A DNA stretch of 64,000 nt from an uncultured Bdellovibrionales bacterium. Its GTDB lineage: Bacteria; Bdellovibrionota; Bdellovibrionia; Bdellovibrionales; UBA1609. The stretch is taken from NCBI GenBank assembly GCA_903833275.1, contig CAILEP010000006.1:195652-259651 (forward strand). The letters are read 5' to 3'. Below the pieces are notes generated by a model. The model saw nothing but the letters and a program-made list of their open reading frames with translations. It did no database searches and was not told the DNA's origin. Of the stretch, positions 25,708 through 34,688 are shown piece after piece; positions within the stretch are counted from its first letter, which is position 1; the number at the start of each line of letters is the position of its first letter. Made by a program: the position numbers and the translations under genes.

Positions 25708-27054
25708 ATGACAACGACGAATAATGAAGCCACATCAGGCACTCAACTGATCCGTCAGTTGGGTCTTTGGTCAGCCGTTTTTATGTGCATGAGCAGTGAA
25801 ATCGGCTCGGGTATTTTCTTGGTCGCCACGGATATTGTAAATCAGCTTTCGTCGCCGCTCATGGGCCTGCTCGTCTGGGTCGTGGGCGGGTCGATAACTT
25901 TGACCGGGGCCCTGATTTTTGCCGAGCTCGGCACAATGTTTCCGCAAGCTGGCGGGCAATATGTGTTTCTTCGCGAAGCCTTTCACCCCCTCGTGGCGTT
26001 TCTATTTGGCTGGACTTTAATTTTCGTCATTCAGACCGGCTCTATCGCGGGCGTCGCAGTGGCCTTTGCAAAATTTGTGACCCCATTTATGCCAATGAGC
26101 GATATTGAAAAAAATATTGCGGCAACACTGATCATTGTGGCGCTCACAATGTTTAATTTCTTTGGCATCAAGCGCGGTTCACAGCTGCTCGATTCGATTA
26201 CCGTCGTGAAGATCGTCGCCCTTGTTGGTTTTATCGCTTACGTTTTGTTGATGGCCCCAGCGGCCACGGCTTCGCCAATCCATTTTGAGGTCGGCAACCT
26301 TTCGATTTCTCATTTCGGTGTAGCGCTGCTTGCTGCTTTTTGGGCCTTTGATGGTTGGTATTCGATAACGTTTATAGCGGGTGAAATGAAAAAGCCCGAA
26401 CGTGATATACCAATATCGTCTTTGGTCGCCATTATTGGCACGACCACGCTCTATGTTTTGGCCTCGTATTGTTATTATCGCCTTCTCAACCATGATCAAA
26501 TCGCAGGGTCGACTTTTGTCGCCGGCGATGCCATTCATGTTTTGGCTGGTGAATTTGGCGTCAAATTGATCGGAGTTATGGTTATTATCTCCGTGTTGGG
26601 CTGCCTAAACGCCATGGTGATATCAGGCGCTCGCGTGGTTTACGCTATGGCCAAAGATAAAGTATTACCGCCTTCTCTGGCCGTCTTAAATCATAAGTCA
26701 CACTCGCCGAATCGCGCACTCGCCTTACAAATGGTTTGGAGCATAATTCTCGTCTGGAGTGGTAAGTACGACGAACTGTTCACCTACGTTATTTTTGGCG
26801 CCTTCATATTCTACGGCCTCACGGCCTTCGGGGTTTTTTGGTTGCGTAAGAAAAGACCGAATGTCCCGCGGCCGTACAAAGTGCCGTTCTACCCCTGGTT
26901 ACCAGGCCTTTACGTGTTGTTTACAATTTGCTTCACGGCGAACTCACTATTTGAAAAACCAAAAGAGTCTGCGGCCGGTTTGCTTATTATTGCTCTTGGT
27001 CTGCCGGCTTACGCGATCATGAGAAAAATGACGGCGAAGCATCGTTCGGAGTAG
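25708..27054 (+). CDS. APC-family amino acid permease
   Basis: 448 residues with about 12 membrane helices. The first helix has the APC signature SSEIGSGIFLVA and the region FAELGTMFPQAGGQYVFLREAF is typical of LAT/SLC7-like transporters. Likely imports or exchanges amino acids; specificity cannot be read. It is second in the operon with the peptide transporter and ends at a perfect hairpin terminator. Confidence 0.9.
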   Translation: MTTTNNEATSGTQLIRQLGLWSAVFMCMSSEIGSGIFLVATDIVNQLSSPLMGLLVWVVGGSITLTGALIFAELGTMFPQAGGQYVFLREAFHPLVAFLFGWTLIFVIQTGSIAGVAVAFAKFVTPFMPMSDIEKNIAATLIIVALTMFNFFGIKRGSQLLDSITVVKIVALVGFIAYVLLMAPAATASPIHFEVGNLSISHFGVALLAAFWAFDGWYSITFIAGEMKKPERDIPISSLVAIIGTTTLYVLASYCYYRLLNHDQIAGSTFVAGDAIHVLAGEFGVKLIGVMVIISVLGCLNAMVISGARVVYAMAKDKVLPPSLAVLNHKSHSPNRALALQMVWSIILVWSGKYDELFTYVIFGAFIFYGLTAFGVFWLRKKRPNVPRPYKVPFYPWLPGLYVLFTICFTANSLFEKPKESAAGLLIIALGLPAYAIMRKMTAKHRSE

Positions 27055-27062
27055 ACGTATTT

Positions 27063-27086
27063 GTGACCATCGCTTGGCATGGTCAC
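27063..27086. terminator. Hairpin between convergent genes
   Basis: GTGACCAT (27063-27070) pairs exactly with ATGGTCAC (27079-27086) across an eight-base loop, in the 40 bases between two convergent stops. The T-run on the plus side is short (TTTA), so it may act as a weak terminator or as a 3'-end stabiliser. Confidence 0.6.
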
Positions 27087-27094
27087 TTTAAAAA

Positions 27095-28729
27095 TCAACC
27101 TCGTTTAGCGACCTTACTTAGATAATAGTTGTAGTCACCGTCGTAGGTATTGAGGTGATTGCGATCGAGCTCAAACACGCGAGTGGTGATTGCGCGTAGA
27201 AAATAGCGATCATGCGAAACGATCATCACAGTGCCCGGAAAGCGCTTGATCGACTCGAGCAAAACCTCACGTGATTTTATATCGAGATGGTTGGTTGGCT
27301 CATCGAGAACTAAAAAGTTAATCGGCTGACACAAAATTGTGGCCAGAACCACGCGGCTCTTTTCGCCGCCCGAAAGAATCGAAATTTTCTTCTCAACCTC
27401 GTCGCCGCTAAAGCGAAGGGCGCCGAGTAGGGTTCGAACATAGCCAAGATTGGCATTTGGTATTCGATCATGAACCTCTTCGAGAACAGTTTTGTTTGGG
27501 TGTAAGACGTCGAGAGAATTTTGGCTAAAATATCCAAGTGAGGTTGACGGCCCCATTTGAAATTGCCCCTCACTGGCCTCAGTCTCGCGCGCAATAATTT
27601 TGAGCAGGGTTGATTTGCCTGCACCATTGACGCCAACAACCGCCACGCGGTCGAGTCGACGAACGAGGGCCGTGGCGCCCGAGAAAACCAATTTCTCGGG
27701 TGACCCTTCGGATTGCCAGACTTTCTTAAGGTTGGTGAACTTCACAACCTCATCGCCACCACGCGGGGGCACGGGCCAGGTAAACGACATGGCCTGTTCT
27801 TCGGGTGGGATTTCAATTCGATCGATCTTTTCAAGTTTTTTAACTCGAGACTGCACTTGAGCTGCATGCGAAGCGCGGGCCGCGAAGCGAGCGATAAACT
27901 CTTCTTCTTTTGCGAGCATATCTTGTTGGCGTTTTTGCGATGCAATGAGCTGTTCGAGGCGAATATCGCGCTCGCGTTCGTAAAAATCGTAGTTGCCGGT
28001 GTAGCTGGTGATAGTTTTATGGGCGACGTCGACAATGCGCGAGACAAGGCCATTCATAAATTCGCGATCATGGCTCGTCATAAGAAGCGCGCCCTTAAAG
28101 TTGCGCAGCCAACTCTCGAGCCAAATAATCGATTCGATGTCCAAATGGTTTGTCGGCTCGTCCATTAACAGAAGCTCGGGTTCGATGGCGAGAACCTTGG
28201 CGAGGGCGATTCTCATCTTCCATCCGCCACTGAAGGTTTCTGTCATACGGTTGTAGTCGCTGGGGCCGATGCCGAGCCCCGTGAGTATTTCTTGGGCGCG
28301 CGCTTCAAGGGTGTAGCCGCCGAGAAGTTCAAATTCGGCCTGAGTCTCGCCGTATTTTTCTAATAGAGAGGCCATAGCGTCTTCGGAGATTTCATTGATC
28401 GCCGAATCTTCAAGTTTCTTTTCGTAATCACGTAATTTTTCGGCAAGGGCTTCAACCGGAAGGTCGGCGCTCATGACTTCGTGAACGGCCGTGCGCCCGC
28501 GCATGTCTTCAATATTTTGCGAGAAATAGGCAATCTTAAGTTTGCTCGGGACTGTAACATAACCGTCGTCAATTTTTTCTTGGCCAACAATAAGGCGAAA
28601 AAGCGTGGTCTTACCCGCGCCGTTTTGGCCCACTAGGCCCACCTTTTCGCCAGGATTTATTTGAAAGTCGGCGCCGTCAAATAGAATGCGCGAACCATAA
28701 TGCTTCGTAATATTAGTTAATCCAACCAT
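27095..28729 (-). CDS. ABC-F family ATP-binding protein
   Basis: 544 residues with two ABC domains and no membrane segments. First domain: Walker A GQNGAGKTT, signature FSGGWKMRIAL, Walker B LLLMDEPTNHLD. Second domain: GVNGAGKST, LSGGEKSRVVL, FLVLDEPTNHLD. The inter-domain linker (about 235-320) is charged and helical. ABC-F proteins act on ribosomes in translation control or antibiotic protection. Sequence style resembles the housekeeping YbiT/Uup/EttA groups rather than a resistance factor. Monocistronic. Confidence 0.92.
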   Translation of the reverse strand: MVGLTNITKHYGSRILFDGADFQINPGEKVGLVGQNGAGKTTLFRLIVGQEKIDDGYVTVPSKLKIAYFSQNIEDMRGRTAVHEVMSADLPVEALAEKLRDYEKKLEDSAINEISEDAMASLLEKYGETQAEFELLGGYTLEARAQEILTGLGIGPSDYNRMTETFSGGWKMRIALAKVLAIEPELLLMDEPTNHLDIESIIWLESWLRNFKGALLMTSHDREFMNGLVSRIVDVAHKTITSYTGNYDFYERERDIRLEQLIASQKRQQDMLAKEEEFIARFAARASHAAQVQSRVKKLEKIDRIEIPPEEQAMSFTWPVPPRGGDEVVKFTNLKKVWQSEGSPEKLVFSGATALVRRLDRVAVVGVNGAGKSTLLKIIARETEASEGQFQMGPSTSLGYFSQNSLDVLHPNKTVLEEVHDRIPNANLGYVRTLLGALRFSGDEVEKKISILSGGEKSRVVLATILCQPINFLVLDEPTNHLDIKSREVLLESIKRFPGTVMIVSHDRYFLRAITTRVFELDRNHLNTYDGDYNYYLSKVAKRG

Positions 28730-28784
28730 GCGCCGTTATAGCAGGCAAAAGTGCTTTCTTCTAGATCTGAACTCAAGTTAAAAT

Positions 28785-29129
28785 GTGAAAGTGATCTACC
28801 ATATCACCACATTAGCAGAATGGGCCGACGCGCAGGCCGCCGGGGTTTATAAGCCCGAGAGTTTGTTGCGCGAAGGGTTTATCCACTGTTCGCCAGCCGA
28901 ATTGTTGCTTCATGTGGCAAATTTTTACTTTAGCGGCCGTAAGGGGCTGGTGGTGCTCGAAATTGATGAAGAGAGGTTAGCGGCCGAGGTGAAGTGGGAG
29001 GGCGAGGGGCACGCAAAGTTTCCGCATATTTATGGGCCACTTGAGTTGAGTTCGGTTGAGAATGTTGCTGCGCTCAAGGCCAACGAGGCGGGCGAATTTG
29101 AGTTCCCGTTTAAGCCAACAATACATTAA
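28785..29129 (+). CDS. DUF952-family protein
   Basis: 114 residues. IYHITTLAEWADAQAAGVYKPESLLREGFIHCS and the C-terminal FPHIYGPLE match DUF952, a small cytoplasmic family of unknown function with an ADP-ribosyltransferase-like fold suggested for some members. It starts with GTG at 28785 and its stop directly abuts that of the convergent DUF2183 gene. Confidence 0.8.
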   Translation: MKVIYHITTLAEWADAQAAGVYKPESLLREGFIHCSPAELLLHVANFYFSGRKGLVVLEIDEERLAAEVKWEGEGHAKFPHIYGPLELSSVENVAALKANEAGEFEFPFKPTIH

Positions 29130-29918
29130 TTATTTTGGAGAGAAATGCTTTAGGCAGGCATCAACGATGGCCGTCGTTACGCGCATTGCAGTCGGCTTAA
29201 AGGTCGGCTTCAGGGCAGCAACGGCCTCGAAATACTGAGGCGATAATTCGTCGATCGATTTGGGGCACACGGCAAATTTCGGAAAAAGATATTCGACTCG
29301 AGTTAGATTTAAAATAGCATTGGCCGAGCGGCTGAGATCGGAGTCGGAAATTCGACCTGCGACATTTTCAAACACGGCAACTTCAAAATCGGTATAGTAA
29401 GGCTGAACATTTGGCGGCAGAGTGCGCCCGGTGATTTTGTGAATATACGCAGCTACGAAACGATTTGAATTATTTTTTCGCAATTGCGAATAGACATCAA
29501 AATCAGATTGAGTGTCGTCGCCGATCAACACATATTTATCGAGATTACGTTTTGCAAGAATCGAAATCGTCTGAAGTTTAAAATCATAGATTGTGATGCC
29601 GAGAGTGGGTCTTTCATATAGACCCAAAAAAGGTATCAAATTGTAGTTCAGGTCTCGAGTCGTAAAACTAGAAAGCGCCGAGAGGCCGCCACTTACAATA
29701 TTTATTTGTGCGCCCGAACGCGCCCAACTGCGAAATAATTCGGTAGAGCCGGTGAAAAATGCGGGCGAGAAAAAGGTATTCCAACCGGCGGCGGTGGTGT
29801 CGAGAGCGTTAGTGATTTTTAGGGTGTCGTCGTTATCCGAAATGACCTGAAAATTGGCCCGAGCCGATTGAGTCAGAAATGCTACTATCATCGCGAAAAC
29901 TATTCGATTTTTGAGCAC
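29130..29918 (-). CDS. Exported DUF2183 (App1-like) phosphatase-fold protein
   Basis: 262 residues from a GTG at 29916-29918 with GGAGG five bases upstream; an in-frame TTG at 29939 is less likely. The N-terminus is a signal peptide (MLKNRIVFAMIVAFLTQSARA). The mature protein has the HAD-like nucleophile motif ISDNDDTLK, INIVSGG as motif II, and VLIGDDTQSDFDVY as the acidic motif IV, as in the DUF2183 catalytic domain of yeast phosphatidate phosphatase App1. It probably acts on a phosphorylated lipid in the periplasm. Stands alone. Confidence 0.8.
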   Translation of the reverse strand: MLKNRIVFAMIVAFLTQSARANFQVISDNDDTLKITNALDTTAAGWNTFFSPAFFTGSTELFRSWARSGAQINIVSGGLSALSSFTTRDLNYNLIPFLGLYERPTLGITIYDFKLQTISILAKRNLDKYVLIGDDTQSDFDVYSQLRKNNSNRFVAAYIHKITGRTLPPNVQPYYTDFEVAVFENVAGRISDSDLSRSANAILNLTRVEYLFPKFAVCPKSIDELSPQYFEAVAALKPTFKPTAMRVTTAIVDACLKHFSPK

Positions 29919-30141
29919 CGCAGCCTCCAAAAAAGGCAAAGTAACACGATGCGCAAATCTGTCAAGAGTGTTTGTATTATCTACCTAGAATGGCATTGAG
30001 AAATTCTGATAAAGCAGAAAGAGCGAGCTGAGTACCAGAATGACTAAGTAAAACATCGAGCGCTGCAAAGCGAGCCTTTCATTAAGGGGTCAGCGGGCGA
30101 CGACTCGCCCTTAGTCTCGTATCGGTTTTTTCTAACTCGAC
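29919..30141. other. Intergenic region before rnpB
   Basis: About 220 bases with no gene or tRNA that I can see. The only clear structure is a hairpin, GGGCGA (30095-30100) with TCGCCC (30105-30110), followed by a short non-T tail. It could end a transcript entering from the left, but no such transcript is evident. Confidence 0.4.
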
Positions 30142-30170
30142 TTGAGTCGGGTGCCTCATTTTGATATAAA
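30142..30170 (+). promoter_or_regulatory. Sigma-70 promoter of rnpB
   Basis: TTGAGT (30142-30147) and TATAAA (30165-30170) are separated by 17 bases. The expected start, near 30177, is where the P1 helix of RNase P RNA begins. Confidence 0.7.
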
Positions 30171-30176
30171 AGCGCA

Positions 30177-30568
30177 GTTGAACGTTTAGGCTATCGCTGG
30201 GTTTCAGAAGAGCAATCGACTGAGGCCGAGAGGAAAGTCCGGACTCCATCGGGCAGCACAAGGGGTAACGCCCCTCCGCCAAAAAATAGTATCTGAAGGT
30301 CGAAAGACAAGACGACGCTTAATAATTGGTGAGGAACAGTGGAACAGAGAGAATGTCTGGCGCTATGATCGACGAACGCGGGAACGGGAGCCTCGTCGGG
30401 AGTGGCCAGAGTGAAAACAGCCAAACTCTGTGCGGAGCAAGATCAAATAGGGGAGCGCTAAGTGTGGCCCACACATGCTCCCGGGTAGATCGCTTGAGGG
30501 TGTCAGCAATGGCGCCCCTAGAGGAATGATAGTCCACGACAGAATCCGGCTTATCGAGCGGGCAACAT
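30177..30568 (+). ncRNA. rnpB: RNase P RNA, bacterial class A
   Basis: About 392 nt. It carries the two universal signatures: GAGGAAAGTCCGG near 30229-30241 (CR-I) and ACAGAATCCGGCTTAT near 30539-30554 (CR-V), with the central conserved AGAGAATG-like and GGGTAGATCGCTTGAG segments between. The ends are set by pairing GTTG (30177-30180) and CGTTT with GAGCG and CAAC (30563-30566) to form P1. The RNA is the catalytic part of RNase P, which trims the 5' leader of tRNA precursors. Promoter and terminator fit these ends closely. Confidence 0.93.
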
Positions 30569-30570
30569 GT

Positions 30571-30610
30571 GGGGCTGATTGGCTTAAAGGCTGATCAGCC
30601 CCTTTTTTTT
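30571..30610 (+). terminator. Intrinsic terminator of rnpB
   Basis: GGGGCTGAT (30571-30579) pairs with ATCAGCCCC (30594-30602), followed by T8 (30603-30610). The right arm and T-run also encode the last codons and the stop of the convergent methyltransferase gene, which ends at 30595. Confidence 0.88.
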
Positions 30611-31650
30611 GCGTAAATCACCAGTTCGCGGCCAAGGCGATCGGGTGTCGAATGGCGCCAGCGCGTCCAAAATAAAAATTCAAAATGCGGGCGAAGGCTT
30701 TCGCGAAGCTCCCACTCGGTCACTCCAAAAGGGGGAGAGCCGCCAGTTTGGTCGAGAATGAAAAATATGGCGAGAAGGTGGCCTTCAGGAGTGAGCATAC
30801 GCTTCCAGGCTTGAATCAAGGCTTCACGTTTCGAAGGTTCAATGGCGCAGAAAAAAGTATGTTCGAAAACAAGGTCAAATTCAGTTGGGTGCGATTTCGC
30901 GAAATCGAAGGCTTCTTCGTGGGCGAATCGCAATTGCTTGTTCTCACCATATTTTTCGCGACCAAGGGTGATGGCTTCTTCGCTCCAATCGACTCCGGTG
31001 ACGATATGGCCTTGTTCAGACAGGTAAGCGGCGTCGTGGCCTGAGCCACAGCCAAGATTGCAAATGCGTTGGCGGGGCAATTTAATTTGGGTTAAAATTG
31101 AGGCTAATGGCGCGGCCGGGGCATTGAGCTCCCAGCCGGGCTTTTCGGCAGTGCCCGCTTGCCACTGTCCATACTTCTCTGACCAAAAATTGGGGTTTTC
31201 GACATCGTCTTTTGAGCCCTGAAGGCCCTGAATTTTTATCTGATTCTTTTGGATTGTGATTGAGTCATCGTCGAACGAATCGGCGACGTTAAAAAGCTCC
31301 ATCTGTGCGGTTCGAGAGAGCACAAGCGGCACGTCGTTTTCAGCTGTGCGGGCGTGAAAGCGATCCCACATATCGGCGCGAAGTGTTTGCAGGGCAAAAG
31401 TTTGAGCGTGGCCATAGGCAAAATGAGCACGCGCCTTTTCGGGGTTGAGAATCTCGATATGGCGAGCGACCAACGGCTGATCGAAGGCTTCGACAATGAT
31501 TTTCTCGTCTTGAAATACAGTTACAAAGCCACGGCCTTCAACGCGCAAATTGTCGAGAAGGGCGAGGCCGTAATTTTCATCTGTTACCCGTAGCCCCGAA
31601 GAAGAAAAAAAGCCTTCTTCGTCAATTTGAACAAAACGCTGTTGGCTCAT
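30595..31650 (-). CDS. TPMT-like SAM methyltransferase with an N-terminal extension
   Basis: 351 residues. Residues about 155-350 are a class I methyltransferase of the thiopurine/thiol methyltransferase group (FWSEKYGQWQAGTAEKPGWEL, then the SAM loop CNLGCGSGHDAAYL and VFEHTFFCAI). The first 150 residues ([15 protein letters not shown] and on) form an unassigned domain not found in ordinary TPMT proteins. It may detoxify thiols, halides or metalloids; the substrate is not evident. The start overlaps the upstream gene by four bases (ATGA). The stop lies inside the rnpB terminator. Confidence 0.8.
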   Translation of the reverse strand: MSQQRFVQIDEEGFFSSSGLRVTDENYGLALLDNLRVEGRGFVTVFQDEKIIVEAFDQPLVARHIEILNPEKARAHFAYGHAQTFALQTLRADMWDRFHARTAENDVPLVLSRTAQMELFNVADSFDDDSITIQKNQIKIQGLQGSKDDVENPNFWSEKYGQWQAGTAEKPGWELNAPAAPLASILTQIKLPRQRICNLGCGSGHDAAYLSEQGHIVTGVDWSEEAITLGREKYGENKQLRFAHEEAFDFAKSHPTEFDLVFEHTFFCAIEPSKREALIQAWKRMLTPEGHLLAIFFILDQTGGSPPFGVTEWELRESLRPHFEFLFWTRWRHSTPDRLGRELVIYAKKRG

Positions 31651-32147
31651 TCGGCGTGGTCTTCTTTTTTGTTTTCACTGCTAGGTGGGCTGGTCTTTGA
31701 GTCACTTGCCGCGGCCGGGCTCGAAACAACGGCTGAGCCGTCTTTAAATATAATATGATTATTTTCAACATTGAGTTCGTCGAGACTCCAAACGTCATAT
31801 TCGCTGTTTTCTTGTTTTGAATGGTTCAATATTGCGTAGCCCGCAACGCCGACTGTGGCGGCTGATTTACTTGTGGCAGTGGCACCTGTCTGGTCAGTGC
31901 CATCATCGTCAAAAGTGTAGGAAAAGACCGCTTTAACGCGGTTTTCTTCGAGGGTTTGGGTCCAAAATTTATTGAATTTTACTTCTTTGACGTTGGGAAG
32001 GTTGTCTTTGACGTACTCAGTTATCACGCGCTTGAGATCCTCTTGAATGCCAACATGAGTGTCTTCGGGTATCAAATTGGGGTTTTTGGTGGCCGACCAG
32101 GACCACCACATGAAAAACACGATCACAATGAGGCTTAAATAACGCAT
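31647..32147 (-). CDS. Hypothetical exported or membrane-anchored protein
   Basis: 166 residues from the ATG at 32145-32147. A short N-terminal hydrophobic segment ([17 protein letters not shown]) suggests a signal peptide or anchor. The remainder is soluble and mixed, with a Ser/Pro/Lys-rich tail at the end. I do not recognise a family. It is coupled to the methyltransferase gene by an ATGA overlap and divergent from the leucine-degradation cluster. Confidence 0.65.
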   Translation of the reverse strand: MRYLSLIVIVFFMWWSWSATKNPNLIPEDTHVGIQEDLKRVITEYVKDNLPNVKEVKFNKFWTQTLEENRVKAVFSYTFDDDGTDQTGATATSKSAATVGVAGYAILNHSKQENSEYDVWSLDELNVENNHIIFKDGSAVVSSPAAASDSKTSPPSSENKKEDHAE

Positions 32148-32165
32148 ATTTCTATTCTCTTTTGC

Positions 32166-32188
32166 CGTATACATTTTGTCGTATACAT
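32166..32188. promoter_or_regulatory. Tandem CGTATACAT sites before the leucine-degradation cluster
   Basis: CGTATACAT occurs at 32166-32174 and again at 32180-32188, 14 bases apart start to start. Each contains the palindrome GTATAC. They fill the 69-base gap between divergent start codons and are candidate sites for a regulator of the carboxylase genes. No regulator gene is adjacent. Confidence 0.45.
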
Positions 32189-32216
32189 ATTTCTTAAGCT
32201 AAGTTTGGATAATAGA

Positions 32217-33824
32217 ATGAGCTTGATAGAGTCAAAAGTCAATTTACAGAGTTCGAGCTTTGGCGAGAATCGCGCGGCCATGATGGCGTTCGTTGAAGAG
32301 CTTCGATCACAACTAAAAAAAGCGGAGAGCGGCGGTGGTCTCGACGCGCGCGATAAACATAAATCGCGCGGCAAACTTCTCGCGCGAGAGCGCATCAAGG
32401 CCTTGGTTGACCCGGGCACACATTTTCTTGAGCTGTCATCTCTTGCCGCAAATGATCTGTACGGTGGCGACGCCCCGTGCGCCGGAGTGATTACGGGTGT
32501 CGGAAGTGTTCATGGTCGAGAGTGTATGATTGTTGCCAATGATGCGACAGTAAAAGGCGGCACTTACTTTCCGATGACGGTGAAGAAGCATTTGCGGGCG
32601 CAAGAAATTGCTCTTGAAAATGGGCTGCCATGCATTTACCTCGTCGATAGCGGTGGGGCCTTTTTACCGATGCAAGACGAGGTCTTTCCGGATCGAGACC
32701 ATTTTGGTCGAATTTTTTATAATCAGGCTCGATTGTCAGCGATGGGGGTCGCCCAAATTTCGGCAGTAATGGGTTCTTGTACTGCCGGCGGCGCTTACGT
32801 GCCGGCAATGAGCGATGAGAACGTAATTGTAAAAGGCAACGGCACAATATTTCTCGGTGGCCCACCACTGGTCAAAGCGGCGACCGGTGAAGTTGTTTCT
32901 GCAGAAGAGCTTGGTGGGGCAAAAGTGCATTGTGAGAAAAGTGGAGTCACCGATCATTTTGCCGAAAATGATGAGGAGGCTCTCGCCCTTGTACGCGAGA
33001 TTGTTTCGCATCTAAACCGACCTCCCAAAATTTCTATCGAGCAGAGGCCAGTGCGTGAGCCGAATTATTCGCCGAATGAAATTTATGGAGTGATCCCGAA
33101 AGACGTGCGCACTCCGTATGACGTGCGCGAGGTTATCGCGCGAATTGTAGACGCTAGCGAGTTTCATGAGTTTAAAGAGCGATTTGCGACAACTCTTGTT
33201 TGTGGTTTTGCTCATATCTGGGGTTACCCTGTCGGTATTGTTGCAAACAACGGCGTGCTTTTCAGCGAATCGGCCCAAAAGGCCGCGCACTTTATTGAAC
33301 TGTGTGATCAGCGCGCGGTTCCACTGGTATTTCTGCAAAACATCACAGGTTTTATGGTGGGCAAAAAATATGAAAATGAAGGCATTGCCCGTCATGGCGC
33401 CAAGATGGTGATGGCCGTGTCAAACGCGCGCGTGCCCAAATTTACGGTTGTTATCGGTGGGTCTTATGGCGCCGGCAATTATGGTATGTGTGGGCGGGCT
33501 TTTCAACCCCGTCAACTCTGGATGTGGCCGAACGCCCGCATCTCGGTGATGGGCGGCGAGCAAGCGGCAAATGTTTTATTAACCGTGAAGCTTGATCAGT
33601 TGGCAGCAAAAAATCAAACGATGACTCAAGAAGAGCAAATTGAATTTAAACGGCCCACGCTTGATAAGTACGGGCGCGAGAGCTCGGCCTATTATTCGAC
33701 CGCGCGACTTTGGGACGACGGGGTCATTGACCCCGCAGACACTCGCAAAGTATTGGCCCTGGGTTTAAGCGCGAGTTTAAATCGTGAATGGCCCTCTCAA
33801 ACTAAGGGCGTTTTTCGAATGTGA
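32217..33824 (+). CDS. mccB: Methylcrotonyl-CoA carboxylase, carboxyltransferase (beta) subunit
   Basis: 535 residues from the ATG at 32217; an upstream in-frame TTG at 32205 is weaker. Two crotonase-like carboxyltransferase domains: N-terminal (about 40-280, [52 protein letters not shown]) and C-terminal (about 285-530, [35 protein letters not shown]). Length and motifs match the MCC beta subunit rather than propionyl-CoA carboxylase. It transfers CO2 from biotin to 3-methylcrotonyl-CoA in leucine breakdown. First gene of the cluster. Confidence 0.92.
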   Translation: MSLIESKVNLQSSSFGENRAAMMAFVEELRSQLKKAESGGGLDARDKHKSRGKLLARERIKALVDPGTHFLELSSLAANDLYGGDAPCAGVITGVGSVHGRECMIVANDATVKGGTYFPMTVKKHLRAQEIALENGLPCIYLVDSGGAFLPMQDEVFPDRDHFGRIFYNQARLSAMGVAQISAVMGSCTAGGAYVPAMSDENVIVKGNGTIFLGGPPLVKAATGEVVSAEELGGAKVHCEKSGVTDHFAENDEEALALVREIVSHLNRPPKISIEQRPVREPNYSPNEIYGVIPKDVRTPYDVREVIARIVDASEFHEFKERFATTLVCGFAHIWGYPVGIVANNGVLFSESAQKAAHFIELCDQRAVPLVFLQNITGFMVGKKYENEGIARHGAKMVMAVSNARVPKFTVVIGGSYGAGNYGMCGRAFQPRQLWMWPNARISVMGGEQAANVLLTVKLDQLAAKNQTMTQEEQIEFKRPTLDKYGRESSAYYSTARLWDDGVIDPADTRKVLALGLSASLNREWPSQTKGVFRM

Positions 33825-33908
33825 ATTCAGCAAGGGCGAGTAGATAGGTTTAATAAAAACGCAAATATTAAGTGCATCAACAAGTGCGGTAAACAAAGGT
33901 GAGATCAC

Positions 33909-34688
33909 ATGAGTGAGATAATAATTCAAAAAGAGGTGGATCATTTTTCAGTCCGATTGAATCGCCCGGATAAGCACAATGCGTTTACTCCAGAGATGAT
34001 TAGCGAGTTGACCCAATTTTTTCAAAAGGCTGCCGACAACAAATTTGCTCGCGCCGTGGTTCTGACTGGCGCCGGCCCAAGTTTCTGTTCTGGGGCCGAC
34101 ATCGATTGGATGAAGTCGATGGTGAATTTCACATTCGAACAAAATCGTCATGATGCCGACAATCTTTATGACATGTTTGCGGCCGCTGAACGTTGCCCGC
34201 TGCCAATTATTGGTTATGTACAGGGCAATGTGTTTGGTGGTGGCCTTGGCTTGGTTTCGATATGCGACATTGCGATCGCCGAAGCCAACGCGAAGTTTTG
34301 TTTTAGCGAGGCTAGATTAGGCTTGGTGCCTGCGATTATTAGCACGTTTGTTCTTAAGAAAATGCGGGCCAGTAAAGCTAAAGAATTGATGATAACGGCG
34401 GCGGCCTTCAGTGCCCAGGTGGCCTACGAAGCGGGGCTTATTGAGTACTTTGAGCGCGAGCTTGAGGCGAAAGAATATCTCACCCACACACTGAAAAACA
34501 TTTCAAATAATGGCCCAATGGCGGTGCAGGAGATTAAACGGCTAGTGCGTTTTAGTCATACCGCGCCAGAGGATCAGGTCAGAATCGAAGCAGTTCGAAC
34601 CATTGCCGAGCGCCGCGTGAGTGACGAGGGGCAAGAGGGCCTGGCCGCATTTACCCAAAAACGAAAACCCGCATGGGTAAGGCAGTAA
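33909..34688 (+). CDS. Methylglutaconyl-CoA hydratase / enoyl-CoA hydratase
   Basis: 259 residues, crotonase fold. LNRPDKHNAFTPEM, the oxyanion-hole segment AGPSFCSGADIDWMK and the acidic catalytic region FCFSEARLGLVPA are intact. Its position between the carboxylase subunits and the lyase identifies it as the hydratase converting 3-methylglutaconyl-CoA to HMG-CoA. Its end overlaps the biotin carboxylase start by 16 bases. Confidence 0.88.
   Translation: MSEIIIQKEVDHFSVRLNRPDKHNAFTPEMISELTQFFQKAADNKFARAVVLTGAGPSFCSGADIDWMKSMVNFTFEQNRHDADNLYDMFAAAERCPLPIIGYVQGNVFGGGLGLVSICDIAIAEANAKFCFSEARLGLVPAIISTFVLKKMRASKAKELMITAAAFSAQVAYEAGLIEYFERELEAKEYLTHTLKNISNNGPMAVQEIKRLVRFSHTAPEDQVRIEAVRTIAERRVSDEGQEGLAAFTQKRKPAWVRQ

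Noticed and set aside
30082..30540. Several short open frames around rnpB
   Set aside because: All lie over or antisense to the RNase P RNA, whose conserved cores and ends explain the sequence.
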